Below, piece after piece: positions 1 to 7,623 of a stretch of DNA of 20,785 nt. The stretch comes from Eubacteriales Family XIII. Incertae Sedis bacterium. GTDB lineage: Bacteria; Bacillota; Clostridia; Peptostreptococcales; Anaerovoracaceae. The DNA is taken from assembly GCA_031289235.1 (NCBI GenBank), contig JAITPU010000044.1, positions 1 through 20,785 on the forward strand, in the 5' to 3' direction. The position numbers and the translations under genes were made by a program. The notes beneath the pieces were generated by a model. That model searched no databases. It worked only from the letters and a program-made list of their open reading frames with translations, and had not been told where the DNA came from. Within the stretch, counting starts at the first letter, position 1. Every line of letters starts with the position of its first letter.

Positions 1-1185
1 GTTATACAGCATCCCGGATAACAAGGGCTGCCGTTTCAAAGCGCGCCGCATTTCGTCGTCGTCTTTGATCATAGGGAGGCCGGACAGGTTGGCGCTCGTC
101 ATGATCAGCGGCCCCAAATGCGCCGTGAGGATGCGCTGCAGCCCCATGCCCGGCAAAAATGCCCCTATGCAGCGGCTGTTCCCGCATGTCTCCTGCGATA
201 TGCGGCGTCCGTATTTCGACAGCCCCCGCTTTTCGTCCGCAACGCGCGCGGCGGGCGACGTGGCAGCCGCGCGCCGCTCAAGCAGCACGATGGGCCTCGC
301 GCCGGAGGTGAGCAGCGTCTCTTCCTCCGGCCCGGCACAGCAAAAAACTTTCACTGTTTCAAGATCCGGGAACATCACCGCAAACGGCTTTTTATCGCGC
401 GCCTTGATCTCCCTGAGCCGCAGCGCCGCTTCCTCAAGAAAAGGGGAGCAGACAAAATAATAACCGCCCGCGCCTTTCAGCGCGACGACGCCGCCTTTCG
501 CGATTTCGCGGACGGCGGGCAGGAGGGGCGCCACCGCGTCTCTTTCCCTATCAGAAAGGAGCGGCGCTTCCGGTGAAACGCTGCTCCCGCCGCTGAAATT
601 CCCGTTTTCTTCAAAGACTGCCACAGGCCCGCATCTGTGGCACGACACCGTTTGCGCGTGATAGCGCCGGTTTTCCCTGTCCGCATATTCCTCCGCGCAA
701 AAAGGGCACATGTCAAAATCGGCCATGGAAGTGTTGCCGCGGTCGTAAGGTACATCGTCCATTATGGTATAGCGCGGCCCGCAGGCCACGCAGCTTATAA
801 AAGGATGCATGTACCTCGGATTTTCAGGGTCGTCCATCTCCGCCAAGCAATCGTCGCATACAGCCAGATCTGCGGGCAGCATCATGGGCGGTTCCCCGCT
901 TTCTCCGCTTTCCAGAATCAAGAAGCCCTCAAAGTCCCGTCGCGCGACGGCTTCCCTGTCGATACGGACGATTTCCGCCGGCGCCGGTTTTCCCCGCCGC
1001 AACGCGTCGAGAAATTTCCCGATGCGCTGCGGTCTGTCCGTGACCATGATTTCCACAAGGCCGCATCTGTTGCGGATCTCTCCTTTCATGCCGAACGCGT
1101 CGGCCAGCTTAGCGGCAAACGGCCGGAATCCCACGCCTTGCACGACGCCCCATATCGTGATCTTCTCCGTTTTTACGCTGTCCAT
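1..1185 (-). CDS. hypF: HypF, carbamoyltransferase for [NiFe] hydrogenase maturation (partial, N-terminal 395 aa)
   Basis: HypF makes the thiocarbamoyl group on HypE from carbamoyl phosphate, the source of the CN ligands of the [NiFe] site. The reading frame is open from the ATG at 1185 to the window edge without a stop; the C-terminal Kae1-like domain lies outside. Seen: an acylphosphatase-like domain with GVVQGVGFRPFAAKLA at residues 13-28; four Cys pairs at 110/113, 132/135, 160/163 and 182/185 with the exact HypF zinc-finger spacing C-x2-C-x18-C-x2-C-x24-C-x2-C-x18-C-x2-C; then the start of a YrdC/Sua5-like domain (KKPFAVMFPDLETV, TSANLSG). It follows hypB by 29 bases and has only a weak ribosome binding site. 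A longer start is impossible because the next upstream ATG (1210) meets a stop after two codons. Identification is very secure. Confidence 0.96.
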   Translation of the reverse strand, partial: MDSVKTEKITIWGVVQGVGFRPFAAKLADAFGMKGEIRNRCGLVEIMVTDRPQRIGKFLDALRRGKPAPAEIVRIDREAVARRDFEGFLILESGESGEPPMMLPADLAVCDDCLAEMDDPENPRYMHPFISCVACGPRYTIMDDVPYDRGNTSMADFDMCPFCAEEYADRENRRYHAQTVSCHRCGPVAVFEENGNFSGGSSVSPEAPLLSDRERDAVAPLLPAVREIAKGGVVALKGAGGYYFVCSPFLEEAALRLREIKARDKKPFAVMFPDLETVKVFCCAGPEEETLLTSGARPIVLLERRAAATSPAARVADEKRGLSKYGRRISQETCGNSRCIGAFLPGMGLQRILTAHLGPLIMTSANLSGLPMIKDDDEMRRALKRQPLLSGMLYN

Positions 1186-1214
1186 GACCGTTCGCTTTTA
1201 TTTTTTCATAACCA

Positions 1215-1895
1215 TCAAAAATTATCCAAAGGGGAACGGATCTTTTTCGCTTCCGCGGCGATCCAAGCCGCCGCCGCCTCATAGCCTTCGCCCGTTTTCC
1301 CGGAAACCCGAAACACCGGCGCGTCCTTATTCAGGGCGCGGAGGCCTTTCATGAAAAAATCCCCGTCAAAATCGAGCAATGGCAGCAGATCTGTCTTGTT
1401 CAGCAGGATAATATCCGCTTTCTCAAAAGCCAGCGGATACTTGTAAGGCTTATCGCAGCCCTCCGTGACAGAACAGACCAGCAGCTTTATATGTTCCCCT
1501 ATGTTGAATTCCGCGGGGCACACGAGGTTGCCGATGTTCTCAATGAACAGGACGCCCCCTTCGTCGAAACTGAGGTTCCGCGCGGAATCGTGAATCATAG
1601 GCGCGTCAAGATGACAGGCGCCGAAGGTATTGATCTGGAACGCGTTGACGCCGAGCGCGCGCAAAGCCCGCGTATCTATATCCGACTCGATATCTCCTTC
1701 TATGACATAGGAGTTCAGGCCTTTCATTTCCCGTATCAGCCATTTAAGAGCGCTGGTTTTCCCCGCGCCGGGCGCTCCCATCACGTTGACGGCGAAAACG
1801 TTCTTTTTCGTCATGTCTGCGTTGATATCAGCGGCTATGCGGTCGTTTTCGTCATGGATGTTTTCCATGACATCAATTCTTCTTACATCATGCAT
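1215..1895 (-). CDS. hypB: HypB, hydrogenase nickel-insertion GTPase
   Basis: HypB is the SIMIBI-class GTPase that works with HypA to deliver nickel to the hydrogenase large subunit. The 226-residue product has a P-loop GAPGAGKT at 40-47, the conserved metal-site Cys-His of FGACHLDAP (C94, H95), the ENIGNLVCPAEF block near 119-130, a CSVTEGCDKPYKYPLAF segment near 141-157 and the guanine-specificity motif NKTD at 166-169. The His-rich nickel-storage stretch of some HypB proteins is absent; the N-terminus has only scattered His. The start is supported by AGGAG six bases before the ATG at 1895. It lies 39 bases after hypA in the same operon. Confidence 0.97.
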   Translation of the reverse strand: MHDVRRIDVMENIHDENDRIAADINADMTKKNVFAVNVMGAPGAGKTSALKWLIREMKGLNSYVIEGDIESDIDTRALRALGVNAFQINTFGACHLDAPMIHDSARNLSFDEGGVLFIENIGNLVCPAEFNIGEHIKLLVCSVTEGCDKPYKYPLAFEKADIILLNKTDLLPLLDFDGDFFMKGLRALNKDAPVFRVSGKTGEGYEAAAAWIAAEAKKIRSPLDNF

Positions 1896-1934
1896 GTGAT
1901 TCTCCTACGCGAGAGCCGCCGCCGAAAGCTAATA

Positions 1935-2324
1935 TTAGATGTCGCGACGGTCTTTGTTCCGCCGCGCTGCGTCGGCAGAATCCGTTGATACCGTAACGGA
2001 ATCAATGTAAAATTCTCTGCCGATCTCCGTGGGTTCGCCGCAGGCGCCGCAGGCGGGGCAGGCGAAGGACAGGGGCTTGCGGTAAAAAAACTCGCCGCAA
2101 GAGGGGCATTTCAGCTTTGGCTTTACGTATTCGATCTCCAGACGCGCGCCCTCGCACATGCTTCCCGCCGCTACGATATCGAAGTACATGCGGATGGATT
2201 CGCCTATAAAACCGGAATTTTCCCCGACGATCAAACGAATGCTCTCTATTCGAGAAGCACGGAATTTCCTTCCGTGCTTCTCCGCGATTTTTATGATCTG
2301 TTCGGTTATCGGAAGTTCATGCAC
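1935..2324 (-). CDS. hypA: HypA, hydrogenase nickel metallochaperone
   Basis: A 129-residue HypA. The N-terminus MHELPITEQI carries the family's nickel-binding Met1-His2-Glu3. The zinc site is two CxxC pairs, C73-x2-C76 and C89-x2-C92. It cooperates with HypB in nickel insertion. The start is fixed by the family motif at the very N-terminus; the upstream sequence is G-rich (around 2328-2338), giving a loose ribosome binding site. It sits 29 bases after echF, so nickel loading is co-transcribed with its target EchE. The C-terminal tail after the family's usual end is Asp/Arg rich and unremarkable. Confidence 0.96.
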   Translation of the reverse strand: MHELPITEQIIKIAEKHGRKFRASRIESIRLIVGENSGFIGESIRMYFDIVAAGSMCEGARLEIEYVKPKLKCPSCGEFFYRKPLSFACPACGACGEPTEIGREFYIDSVTVSTDSADAARRNKDRRDI

Positions 2325-2353
2325 ACCCGCCCCCTAACAGCGGCTTGCGCCGC

Positions 2354-2710
2354 TTAAATCCCGTCAAGCTCCGCCGGTTTTTCGAAACTTTCCCGTATCT
2401 TCCGGGTTTCGGGCGCGGTGTATTCGTTCCTGTTAATTAAACACTTTTTCGGGCAATATTCCACGCAGCAGCTGCACTGCACGCACTGCATACGTTCGAT
2501 GGCCCAGGTTTTCGCGCCGCGATCCACCGTGATCGCGCCTGTCGGGCACTTTTTCGCGCAGATTCCGCAGAGGATACAGGCCTCCATCCGCACTTCTATA
2601 TGCCCGCGCGTGAGTTCGCGCCACTTCCTGGGAACCGCCGGATACATGAGAGTCGCCGGTTTACGGAAAAGGTTTCTGATTATCACTTTGCCTATCTTAA
2701 ACGACGCCAT
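2354..2710 (-). CDS. echF: EchF-like 2x[4Fe-4S] ferredoxin subunit of Ech hydrogenase (NuoI-like)
   Basis: A 118-residue polyferredoxin subunit that would pass electrons between soluble ferredoxin and the EchC/EchE core. Two classical cluster motifs are visible: C45-x2-C48-x2-C51-x3-C55-P and C76-x2-C79-x2-C82-x3-C86-P. The N-terminal KVIIRNLFRKPAT and YPAVPRKWRE segment is typical of NuoI/EchF proteins and should lie against the membrane-arm interface. An additional Cys (C81) lies inside the second motif. It starts 10 bases after echE with GTGAGG just before the ATG. The assignment as EchF rests on both sequence and its place as sixth gene of an echA-F order. Confidence 0.93.
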   Translation of the reverse strand: MASFKIGKVIIRNLFRKPATLMYPAVPRKWRELTRGHIEVRMEACILCGICAKKCPTGAITVDRGAKTWAIERMQCVQCSCCVEYCPKKCLINRNEYTAPETRKIRESFEKPAELDGI

Positions 2711-2720
2711 TACGCCTCAC

Positions 2721-3800
2721 CTACCTTTCCGTACAACTGATGCAGGGGTCGATGGTCAGGATAAGCATCGGCACATCCGCCAGGTCACAACCCTGCAACG
2801 TCTTCACCATGGCGGGTATGTTCATATTGGTGGGCGTCCTGACGCGCATTCTGGCAAGGAACTTGCTTCCCGAGCCCTTGGAGTAATAATACGCCTCGCC
2901 CCGGGGCTGTTCCATCCTTGCGATGAATTCGCCGGAAGGATTGCCCTTCACCGGCGCGGAGATTTCCCCGACCGGGATCCGTTTAACTGCCTTGGCGATA
3001 AGTTCGATGGACTGAAATACCTCGCGTATGCGCACTTTGCACCTCGCGTAGGAATCGCCGCCTTCCTCCAAAACAGGCTCAAAATCCAGATACGGATACG
3101 CGCCGTGGCCGTCTAACCTCATATCCTGACGAATGCCGGAAGCCCTTGCCATAGGCCCCACGGCGCAAAGCTCCTTCGCGTCTTCCTTGGAAAGGTATCC
3201 TACGCCGCACAGCCTGTTCCTGACGGAATAATCGTCGAAAAAAACGTCCGCCAATTTTTTTATTTCATCTTTGAGCTTTGCCAGAATATCCACGATTCGC
3301 TTCAGTTCTTCGCCGTCTATATCCCTTCGCACTCCGCCTACTTTGCAGACGGAAAAAATCACACGGCCGCCCGTGGTCTCCTCGAAGATATCCAATATCG
3401 TTTCCCGCACCCTCCAGCAGTGCATGAACAGGCTCTCAAAACCAAAAGCGTCGGCCAGAAGGCCCAGCCACATCAAATGGCTGTGTATCCTGGAAAGTTC
3501 GTGCCATATGGTTCTCAAAAACTGCGCCCGATCGGGGATCTCAATCGACATATTCCCTTCCACAGACCTGCAGTAACCCCAGCCGTGCCCGAAGCTGCAA
3601 ATGCCGCAGATCCGTTCAATGACATAAACCATTTCAGGGAATTCCCTTTTTTCGACGAGTTTTTCCAGTCCGCGGTGGACGAAGCCTATTGACGGAACGG
3701 CTTCCACCACCTTTTCATCCTCAATGACCAGATCAAGGTGTACCGGCTCAGGCAGAACCGGATGCTGCGGCCCAAAAGGGATTACAGTTCTTTTGCTCAT
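2721..3800 (-). CDS. echE: EchE-like catalytic large subunit of [NiFe] Ech hydrogenase (NuoD-like)
   Basis: The 359-residue group 4 [NiFe]-hydrogenase large subunit. Nickel ligands are the N-terminal RICGIC (C65, C68) and the C-terminal DPCISCTER (C353, C356). The protein ends three residues after the last Cys, so it lacks the C-terminal peptide that most [NiFe] large subunits have removed by an endopeptidase; EchE and CooH proteins are known for this. I place the start at the ATG at 3800: AAAGG lies nine bases before it, while the ATG at 3806 is only three bases from AGG. The frame is open further upstream (to 3980), but that part overlaps echD and does not resemble the family. EchD precedes it and EchF follows it. 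Confidence 0.95.
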   Translation of the reverse strand: MSKRTVIPFGPQHPVLPEPVHLDLVIEDEKVVEAVPSIGFVHRGLEKLVEKREFPEMVYVIERICGICSFGHGWGYCRSVEGNMSIEIPDRAQFLRTIWHELSRIHSHLMWLGLLADAFGFESLFMHCWRVRETILDIFEETTGGRVIFSVCKVGGVRRDIDGEELKRIVDILAKLKDEIKKLADVFFDDYSVRNRLCGVGYLSKEDAKELCAVGPMARASGIRQDMRLDGHGAYPYLDFEPVLEEGGDSYARCKVRIREVFQSIELIAKAVKRIPVGEISAPVKGNPSGEFIARMEQPRGEAYYYSKGSGSKFLARMRVRTPTNMNIPAMVKTLQGCDLADVPMLILTIDPCISCTER

Positions 3801-3819
3801 GCTCATCTGCCTTTCTTTC

Positions 3820-4179
3820 TCATTTTTGGGGATTCCAGGGAGTAGGTTCCGATACTTTGAAAAACCGCCCTTCATAGTTGAGCGCCATGTTTTTAAATTT
3901 GACTCCAAACAGATCCTGCATCTCGTTCTCATAAATGAAAGCGGGCCAGTATACGCCGGTGACGCTTTGAACGGCCTCATCTTCAGGCACGGTGAGCCTG
4001 AGGTTGGTCAAAACATGATCCTTGTCGAATGAATAGAGGATTTCAAAGCCCTCTTCCACCTTTGTGCAGCAAATCTGCCCCAGCCGCTGGCCGTCGCTCT
4101 TCATGTCCCGCACCTTGTTCAGCAGTTCGGAAGCCTGTATCGGTACAAAGTTCTGAATCCTGTACAACGCTTCAGTCAT
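3820..4179 (-). CDS. echD: EchD-like subunit of Ech hydrogenase (NuoC-like)
   Basis: A 119-residue soluble subunit of the peripheral arm, homologous in role to NuoC of complex I. Visible family features are the block VTGVYWPAFIYENEMQDLFG near residues 73-92, matching the NuoC pattern of aromatic residues before E-x-E-x-x-D-L-(F/Y)-G, and a Trp-Asn-Pro C-terminus. NuoC-type subunits bind no cofactor and help join the NuoB- and NuoD-like subunits. The gene starts one base after the echC stop, with GGGAG upstream inside the echC end, which suggests translational coupling. The sequence is less conserved than its neighbours, so the position in the operon adds to the call. Confidence 0.9.
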   Translation of the reverse strand: MTEALYRIQNFVPIQASELLNKVRDMKSDGQRLGQICCTKVEEGFEILYSFDKDHVLTNLRLTVPEDEAVQSVTGVYWPAFIYENEMQDLFGVKFKNMALNYEGRFFKVSEPTPWNPQK

Positions 4180-4180
4180 T

Positions 4181-4678
4181 TCAGGCTCCCTCCCTTTCTT
4201 CGCCTTCGGCCTTAAAATCCATCCCGGCCTTCACCGTTTCCGCGGCAAGCTCTTCTTTCAGGCTTTTCCGCTTTTCCTCGAGAACGCTCAGCCCTTTCAC
4301 CACGCCGTCGATGATCGCTTCCGGCCTTGCCGCGCATCCGGGCACATAAACATCCACGGGGATGGCCTTATCCACGCCGCCAATTATATTGTAGCACTCT
4401 TTGAAAATCCCGGCGGAAGCGGCGCAGATCCCGACGGCCACCACCACCTTCGGTCTCGGCATCTGCTCATAGATCTGCTTCACAACGGATATGTTCTGCG
4501 CGTTGACCGAACCGGTGACAAGGAAGATATCCGCGTGCTTCGGATTCCCCGTATTGATGACGCCGAAGCGCTCAACGTCGTACATCGGGGTGAGGCAGGC
4601 CAGAACTTCTATATCGCACCCGTTGCAGCTTGAGCCGTCGTAATGGATAATCCACGGCGATTTTGTTACATATGACAT
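4181..4678 (-). CDS. echC: EchC-like small subunit of Ech hydrogenase (NuoB-like)
   Basis: A 165-residue small subunit carrying the single [4Fe-4S] cluster proximal to the NiFe centre. The four expected ligands are visible: C18 and C21 in GSSCNGCDIE, C85 in AVGICAASAG and C115 in VPGCAARPE. The TGSVN motif (near 55-59) and the PVDVYVPGC segment are typical of NuoB/EchC. The C-terminus carries a charged, Lys/Glu-rich tail after residue 135. It begins four bases after the echB stop and ends one base before the echD start, so the three genes are tightly coupled. Confidence 0.95.
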   Translation of the reverse strand: MSYVTKSPWIIHYDGSSCNGCDIEVLACLTPMYDVERFGVINTGNPKHADIFLVTGSVNAQNISVVKQIYEQMPRPKVVVAVGICAASAGIFKECYNIIGGVDKAIPVDVYVPGCAARPEAIIDGVVKGLSVLEEKRKSLKEELAAETVKAGMDFKAEGEEREGA

Positions 4679-4681
4679 CTC

Positions 4682-5572
4682 TTACACCCCCAATCCAAAT
4701 CCGAATATCGCGAAATAGAGCACCAGCAGATTCACGCCGCCGGCCGTCAGGGCTACTATCCACGACGAATTGACGGCGATCTGCCATTTCATCCTCGCGT
4801 AGCTGTTGTCGATGAAGATTTCCAGGAAATACGCGAGCAGGCAGGCCAAAACGGCGATCACTGTCCACTGTGTGGTTCCGTTCGCGAAGAAAAGGAACAC
4901 AAAGCCGAGGAGAAATATATTTTCATACCAGTGGGAAAGTTCGATCATCGCCAGCGTCTTTCCTGAAAATTCCGTCGTAAGCCCCTTCACAAGCTCCTGA
5001 TGGGCGTGGTGCGACATTGAGAGGTCAAAAGGGGATTTCCGGAATTTGATGGTCAGTATGAACACAAAACCGAGGAATATTCCGGCCAGATAGTGGACAG
5101 CGGGGGCGGGATGCGCGATTATATCCGCCACATTGAAGCTTCTGTACACTATGAAAAACCCGATAGCGGTGATGAGCACCATTGGTTCGTAAGCCATTAT
5201 TTGCAGCAATTCCCGGCTCGCGCCGATCTGGGCGTAAGGAGAGTTCGAGGAATACGCCGCCACGACCATGAAAACGCTCGCGGTCGTCAGCGTGAATATC
5301 ACGAGCAGCAGGCTGCCTCCCGCGAAGAAAAACCCGCCCGTTATAATCATGAAAATCAGGCAGCAAAGCACGTAGAAATCCTGAACCCTGTTCACGGTGA
5401 CGGGTTCTTTTTCCAGCAGCTTGAACAGGTCGTAAAAGGGCTGCAGCAGCGGAGGGCCTACTCTTCCCTGCATCCTCGCGGAGATCTTCCTGTCGAAACC
5501 GGCTAAAAGCCCGCCGGCAGCCGGCGCCAGCGCGACATAGGCGATTACGCTGATTATTGCCGTCGTATTCAT
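4682..5572 (-). CDS. echB: EchB-like membrane subunit of Ech hydrogenase (NuoH-like)
   Basis: A 296-residue integral membrane protein with about eight hydrophobic segments, equivalent to NuoH. It joins the soluble arm to the ion-translocating membrane arm. Family landmarks are the cytoplasmic loop RVGPPLLQPFYDLFKLLEKE after the first helix, the charged loop KFRKSPFDLSMSHHAHQE (the counterpart of the NuoH EPFDL region) and ELSHWYE. I use the ATG at 5572, which overlaps the echA stop by one base (TGATG). The frame is open back to 5848, but that extra 92 codons lie inside echA, are Arg/Asp rich and are not family-like. Confidence 0.94.
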   Translation of the reverse strand: MNTTAIISVIAYVALAPAAGGLLAGFDRKISARMQGRVGPPLLQPFYDLFKLLEKEPVTVNRVQDFYVLCCLIFMIITGGFFFAGGSLLLVIFTLTTASVFMVVAAYSSNSPYAQIGASRELLQIMAYEPMVLITAIGFFIVYRSFNVADIIAHPAPAVHYLAGIFLGFVFILTIKFRKSPFDLSMSHHAHQELVKGLTTEFSGKTLAMIELSHWYENIFLLGFVFLFFANGTTQWTVIAVLACLLAYFLEIFIDNSYARMKWQIAVNSSWIVALTAGGVNLLVLYFAIFGFGLGV

Positions 5573-7494
5573 CAAAGCATCCCTCCCAGCAACATCGAAA
5601 ACGTGATGGCGAGGACGACGCAGGCGGCCGTTACGCCTATCCTGTTCATCTTTTTCTCGCCGAAATAACCTTCCATATACCAGTTGCGCAGGGACACTTC
5701 TTTTTTCTCCTGCATCGCGCCCGTGAAACTCAGGTCGTCGCCGAGGCCCGCGCCCGCCATATAAATCGGAACTATCTTTTTCTTCGTCTTTCCAAAAAAC
5801 ATAAGCGGCAGCAGGATGATCAGAGCTATCATGACGACTAATATCCACATGTTATCGCTCGAAACAGCCAGCGCGACCCCCTCACGCGCGTTCGGGAACG
5901 CCGTCATAAGGTAAGGGACTACTATTTTGTCCGAATAAATGGGGAAAGTCAGGCACGCGATCACGACCAGCGCCGTAAGAGCGCACAGCGCCGTCCATTC
6001 TTCGGCGTGAACCTGCCGCTGGATGTTTTCCCTGCCCGCCATGACCGCCGTCATCTTTCCGAGCCATTTGCCCCAGTAAAACAGAGTTACCGAACTTCCG
6101 AAGACCACGAACAGAACCAGAGGCAGGTTCCCGGACACGACGACGGCCTGCAGTGCGGCCCACTTGGATACCAACATTCCGAAGGGCGCCAGAAACATAG
6201 CGGAGATACCGGCTGTCATCAGGGCCGCGAGCCGCGGCATCCTGTCGAAAAGCCCGTCCATATCCTCAATGTCCCTGCTTCCGATATTATGCTCGGCCGT
6301 GCCGACGCAAAGGAAGAGCAGGGACTTGGTTACGGCGTGGAATATGATCAGCATGACGGCCGCCCAGGCGGCCGCGGGGGTCCCGACGCCCGCGCAGGCC
6401 ACTATGAGACCCAGATTGGCGACGGTGGAATAGGCAAGCACCCGTTTTGCGTTGCTCTGAGAGACCGCCGCGAACGAGGCCATGAGGAAAGTTATCCCGC
6501 CTACCATCATGACCATGAATCCCCCCAGATTCCATCCCATCAGAGGCGAAAGTTTCACAATAAGAAACACGCCCGCCTTGACCATCGTCGAGGAATGAAG
6601 CAGGGCGGAGGTGGGAGTGGGCGCTACCATGGCGCCGAGCAGCCAGCTGTTGAACGGCATCTGCGCCGCTTTGGCAATCCCCGCGAACGAGAGGAGGACG
6701 ACGGGAACAGTCATATCTATACCCTGCTGAGCCATGGCGAGAAGCTGACTGATTTCCAGCGTTTGATACCAATTTCCGGCGACCATTATCGCCAGCGCGA
6801 AGCCCAGACCCCCTAACAGATTCATGATCAGCGCGCGGAACGAGTTGTTTACGGCTTCCGGCGTTTTCGTGAAGCCAATGAGGAAGAAGGAGCAAAGCGT
6901 TGTGATCTCCCAGAAAAAGTACATCCAAACAAGGTTGTTGGAGGTCACGAGGCCGAACATGGCGGCGAGAAACAGGAAGAGCAGGAAGAAAAACCACGGC
7001 CGTCTGTCCGGCGCTCCGTGATTATGGCGCTGAAAGTCCTTCATGTATCCCAACGCGTATACGCAGATCAGCGTCCCGACGATTCCGACGATAAGCGTCA
7101 TGATCACGGTCAGGTTATCGACGACCAGCGGATTTTTCACCTCGATAAGACGTCCCGTGCTCCTTTCAAACCACAGCATGAGGGGCGTCTGAACGGCCGC
7201 GAGCGCGGACGCGAGATATTTTTTGTGTTTTATGCCAAGCGCGAATACTATGACCGCAAGACAAACCTCTATGGCCGTCATCGCGTACTCCACGATTTCG
7301 TTTATGAATTCATCGGCAATATGATACAGAGCGTCCCCCGAAAAATAATGCTGCACCGCCAGCAGTACGGACGCCGCGCCGATGACTACGGAAGCGGCTA
7401 TGACCACAACTCCGCGGGCCGTATCGTTCTTCACCGCCAGAAGGATAAGCGCCGCCGCCAGCGGAAACAGGATCAGAAAGAAAATAACAGCCAA
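5572..7494 (-). CDS. echA: EchA-like antiporter-type membrane subunit of Ech hydrogenase (NuoL-like)
   Basis: A 640-residue protein of the NuoL/MrpA antiporter-like family, hydrophobic almost throughout, probably 14 or more helices. It is the ion-pumping subunit of the energy-converting hydrogenase. Recognisable family blocks: WMYFFWEITTLCSFFLIGF near 190-208, MPFNSWLLGAMVAPTPTSAL followed by LHSSTMVKAGVFL near 280-310, and IIFHAVTKSLLFLCVG in the second half. The call EchA, rather than NuoL or MrpA, comes from its place as first gene before echB-F. The start is TTG at 7494: GGAGG lies six bases upstream, and the only nearby ATG (7506) runs into a stop after three codons. Confidence 0.93.
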   Translation of the reverse strand: MAVIFFLILFPLAAALILLAVKNDTARGVVVIAASVVIGAASVLLAVQHYFSGDALYHIADEFINEIVEYAMTAIEVCLAVIVFALGIKHKKYLASALAAVQTPLMLWFERSTGRLIEVKNPLVVDNLTVIMTLIVGIVGTLICVYALGYMKDFQRHNHGAPDRRPWFFFLLFLFLAAMFGLVTSNNLVWMYFFWEITTLCSFFLIGFTKTPEAVNNSFRALIMNLLGGLGFALAIMVAGNWYQTLEISQLLAMAQQGIDMTVPVVLLSFAGIAKAAQMPFNSWLLGAMVAPTPTSALLHSSTMVKAGVFLIVKLSPLMGWNLGGFMVMMVGGITFLMASFAAVSQSNAKRVLAYSTVANLGLIVACAGVGTPAAAWAAVMLIIFHAVTKSLLFLCVGTAEHNIGSRDIEDMDGLFDRMPRLAALMTAGISAMFLAPFGMLVSKWAALQAVVVSGNLPLVLFVVFGSSVTLFYWGKWLGKMTAVMAGRENIQRQVHAEEWTALCALTALVVIACLTFPIYSDKIVVPYLMTAFPNAREGVALAVSSDNMWILVVMIALIILLPLMFFGKTKKKIVPIYMAGAGLGDDLSFTGAMQEKKEVSLRNWYMEGYFGEKKMNRIGVTAACVVLAITFSMLLGGML

Positions 7495-7508
7495 TTTAAG
7501 CCTCCATT
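7495..7508 (-). promoter_or_regulatory. Ribosome binding site that fixes the TTG start of echA
   Basis: In the minus-strand reading, TGGAGGC followed by TTAAA leads into TTGGCTGTT. GGAGG is six bases before TTG, an optimal spacing. The ATG that overlaps this site is followed by GAG GCT TAA, so it cannot be the start of echA. Confidence 0.7.
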
Positions 7509-7534
7509 TCTTAATTACTCCGGAAACTGAACAC

Positions 7535-7556
7535 GGAAAGCCGCGCCCGGCTTTTC
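7535..7556 (-). promoter_or_regulatory. Small stem-loop in the echA leader
   Basis: An inverted repeat AAAGCC / GGCTTT (7537-7542 and 7549-7554) with a six-base GC-rich loop, extendable by about two pairs at the base. It lies about 40 bases upstream of the echA start. No U-tract follows, so it is not a classical terminator. A role in mRNA stability or translation control is only a possibility. Confidence 0.4.
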
Positions 7557-7568
7557 TCCGCTATTATG

Positions 7569-7623
7569 CAAAGATACGCTCCGCGGGGCGGGGGTCGCCG
7601 CCCGCTGCCGACGGCTATCTTTG
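7569..7623 (-). terminator. Large stem-loop straddling the permease stop codon (possible terminator or processing site)
   Basis: Perfect 8-base arms CAAAGATA (7616-7623) and TATCTTTG (7569-7576) enclose a GC-rich inner stem, GCGGG-CGG pairing with CCG-C-CCCGC around a CGACCC loop. The 5' arm includes the last codons and the TAG stop of the permease. No U-run follows, so Rho-independent termination is uncertain. It could be a weak terminator, a 3' mRNA stabiliser, or a processing site separating the permease and ech messages. Confidence 0.5.

Noticed and set aside
2721..3980. Longer EchE starting at 3980
   Set aside because: The first 60 codons overlap echD and have no family resemblance; MSKRTVIPFGPQHP is the usual N-terminus.
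4682..5848. Longer EchB starting at 5848
   Set aside because: The extra 92 codons overlap echA, are charged and not NuoH-like. The ATG at 5572 overlaps the echA stop in the usual coupled way.
6007..6816. A 269-codon plus-strand frame inside echA
   Set aside because: Antisense shadow: His/Arg/Gly rich, no motif, and it overlaps highly conserved membrane-protein coding sequence.
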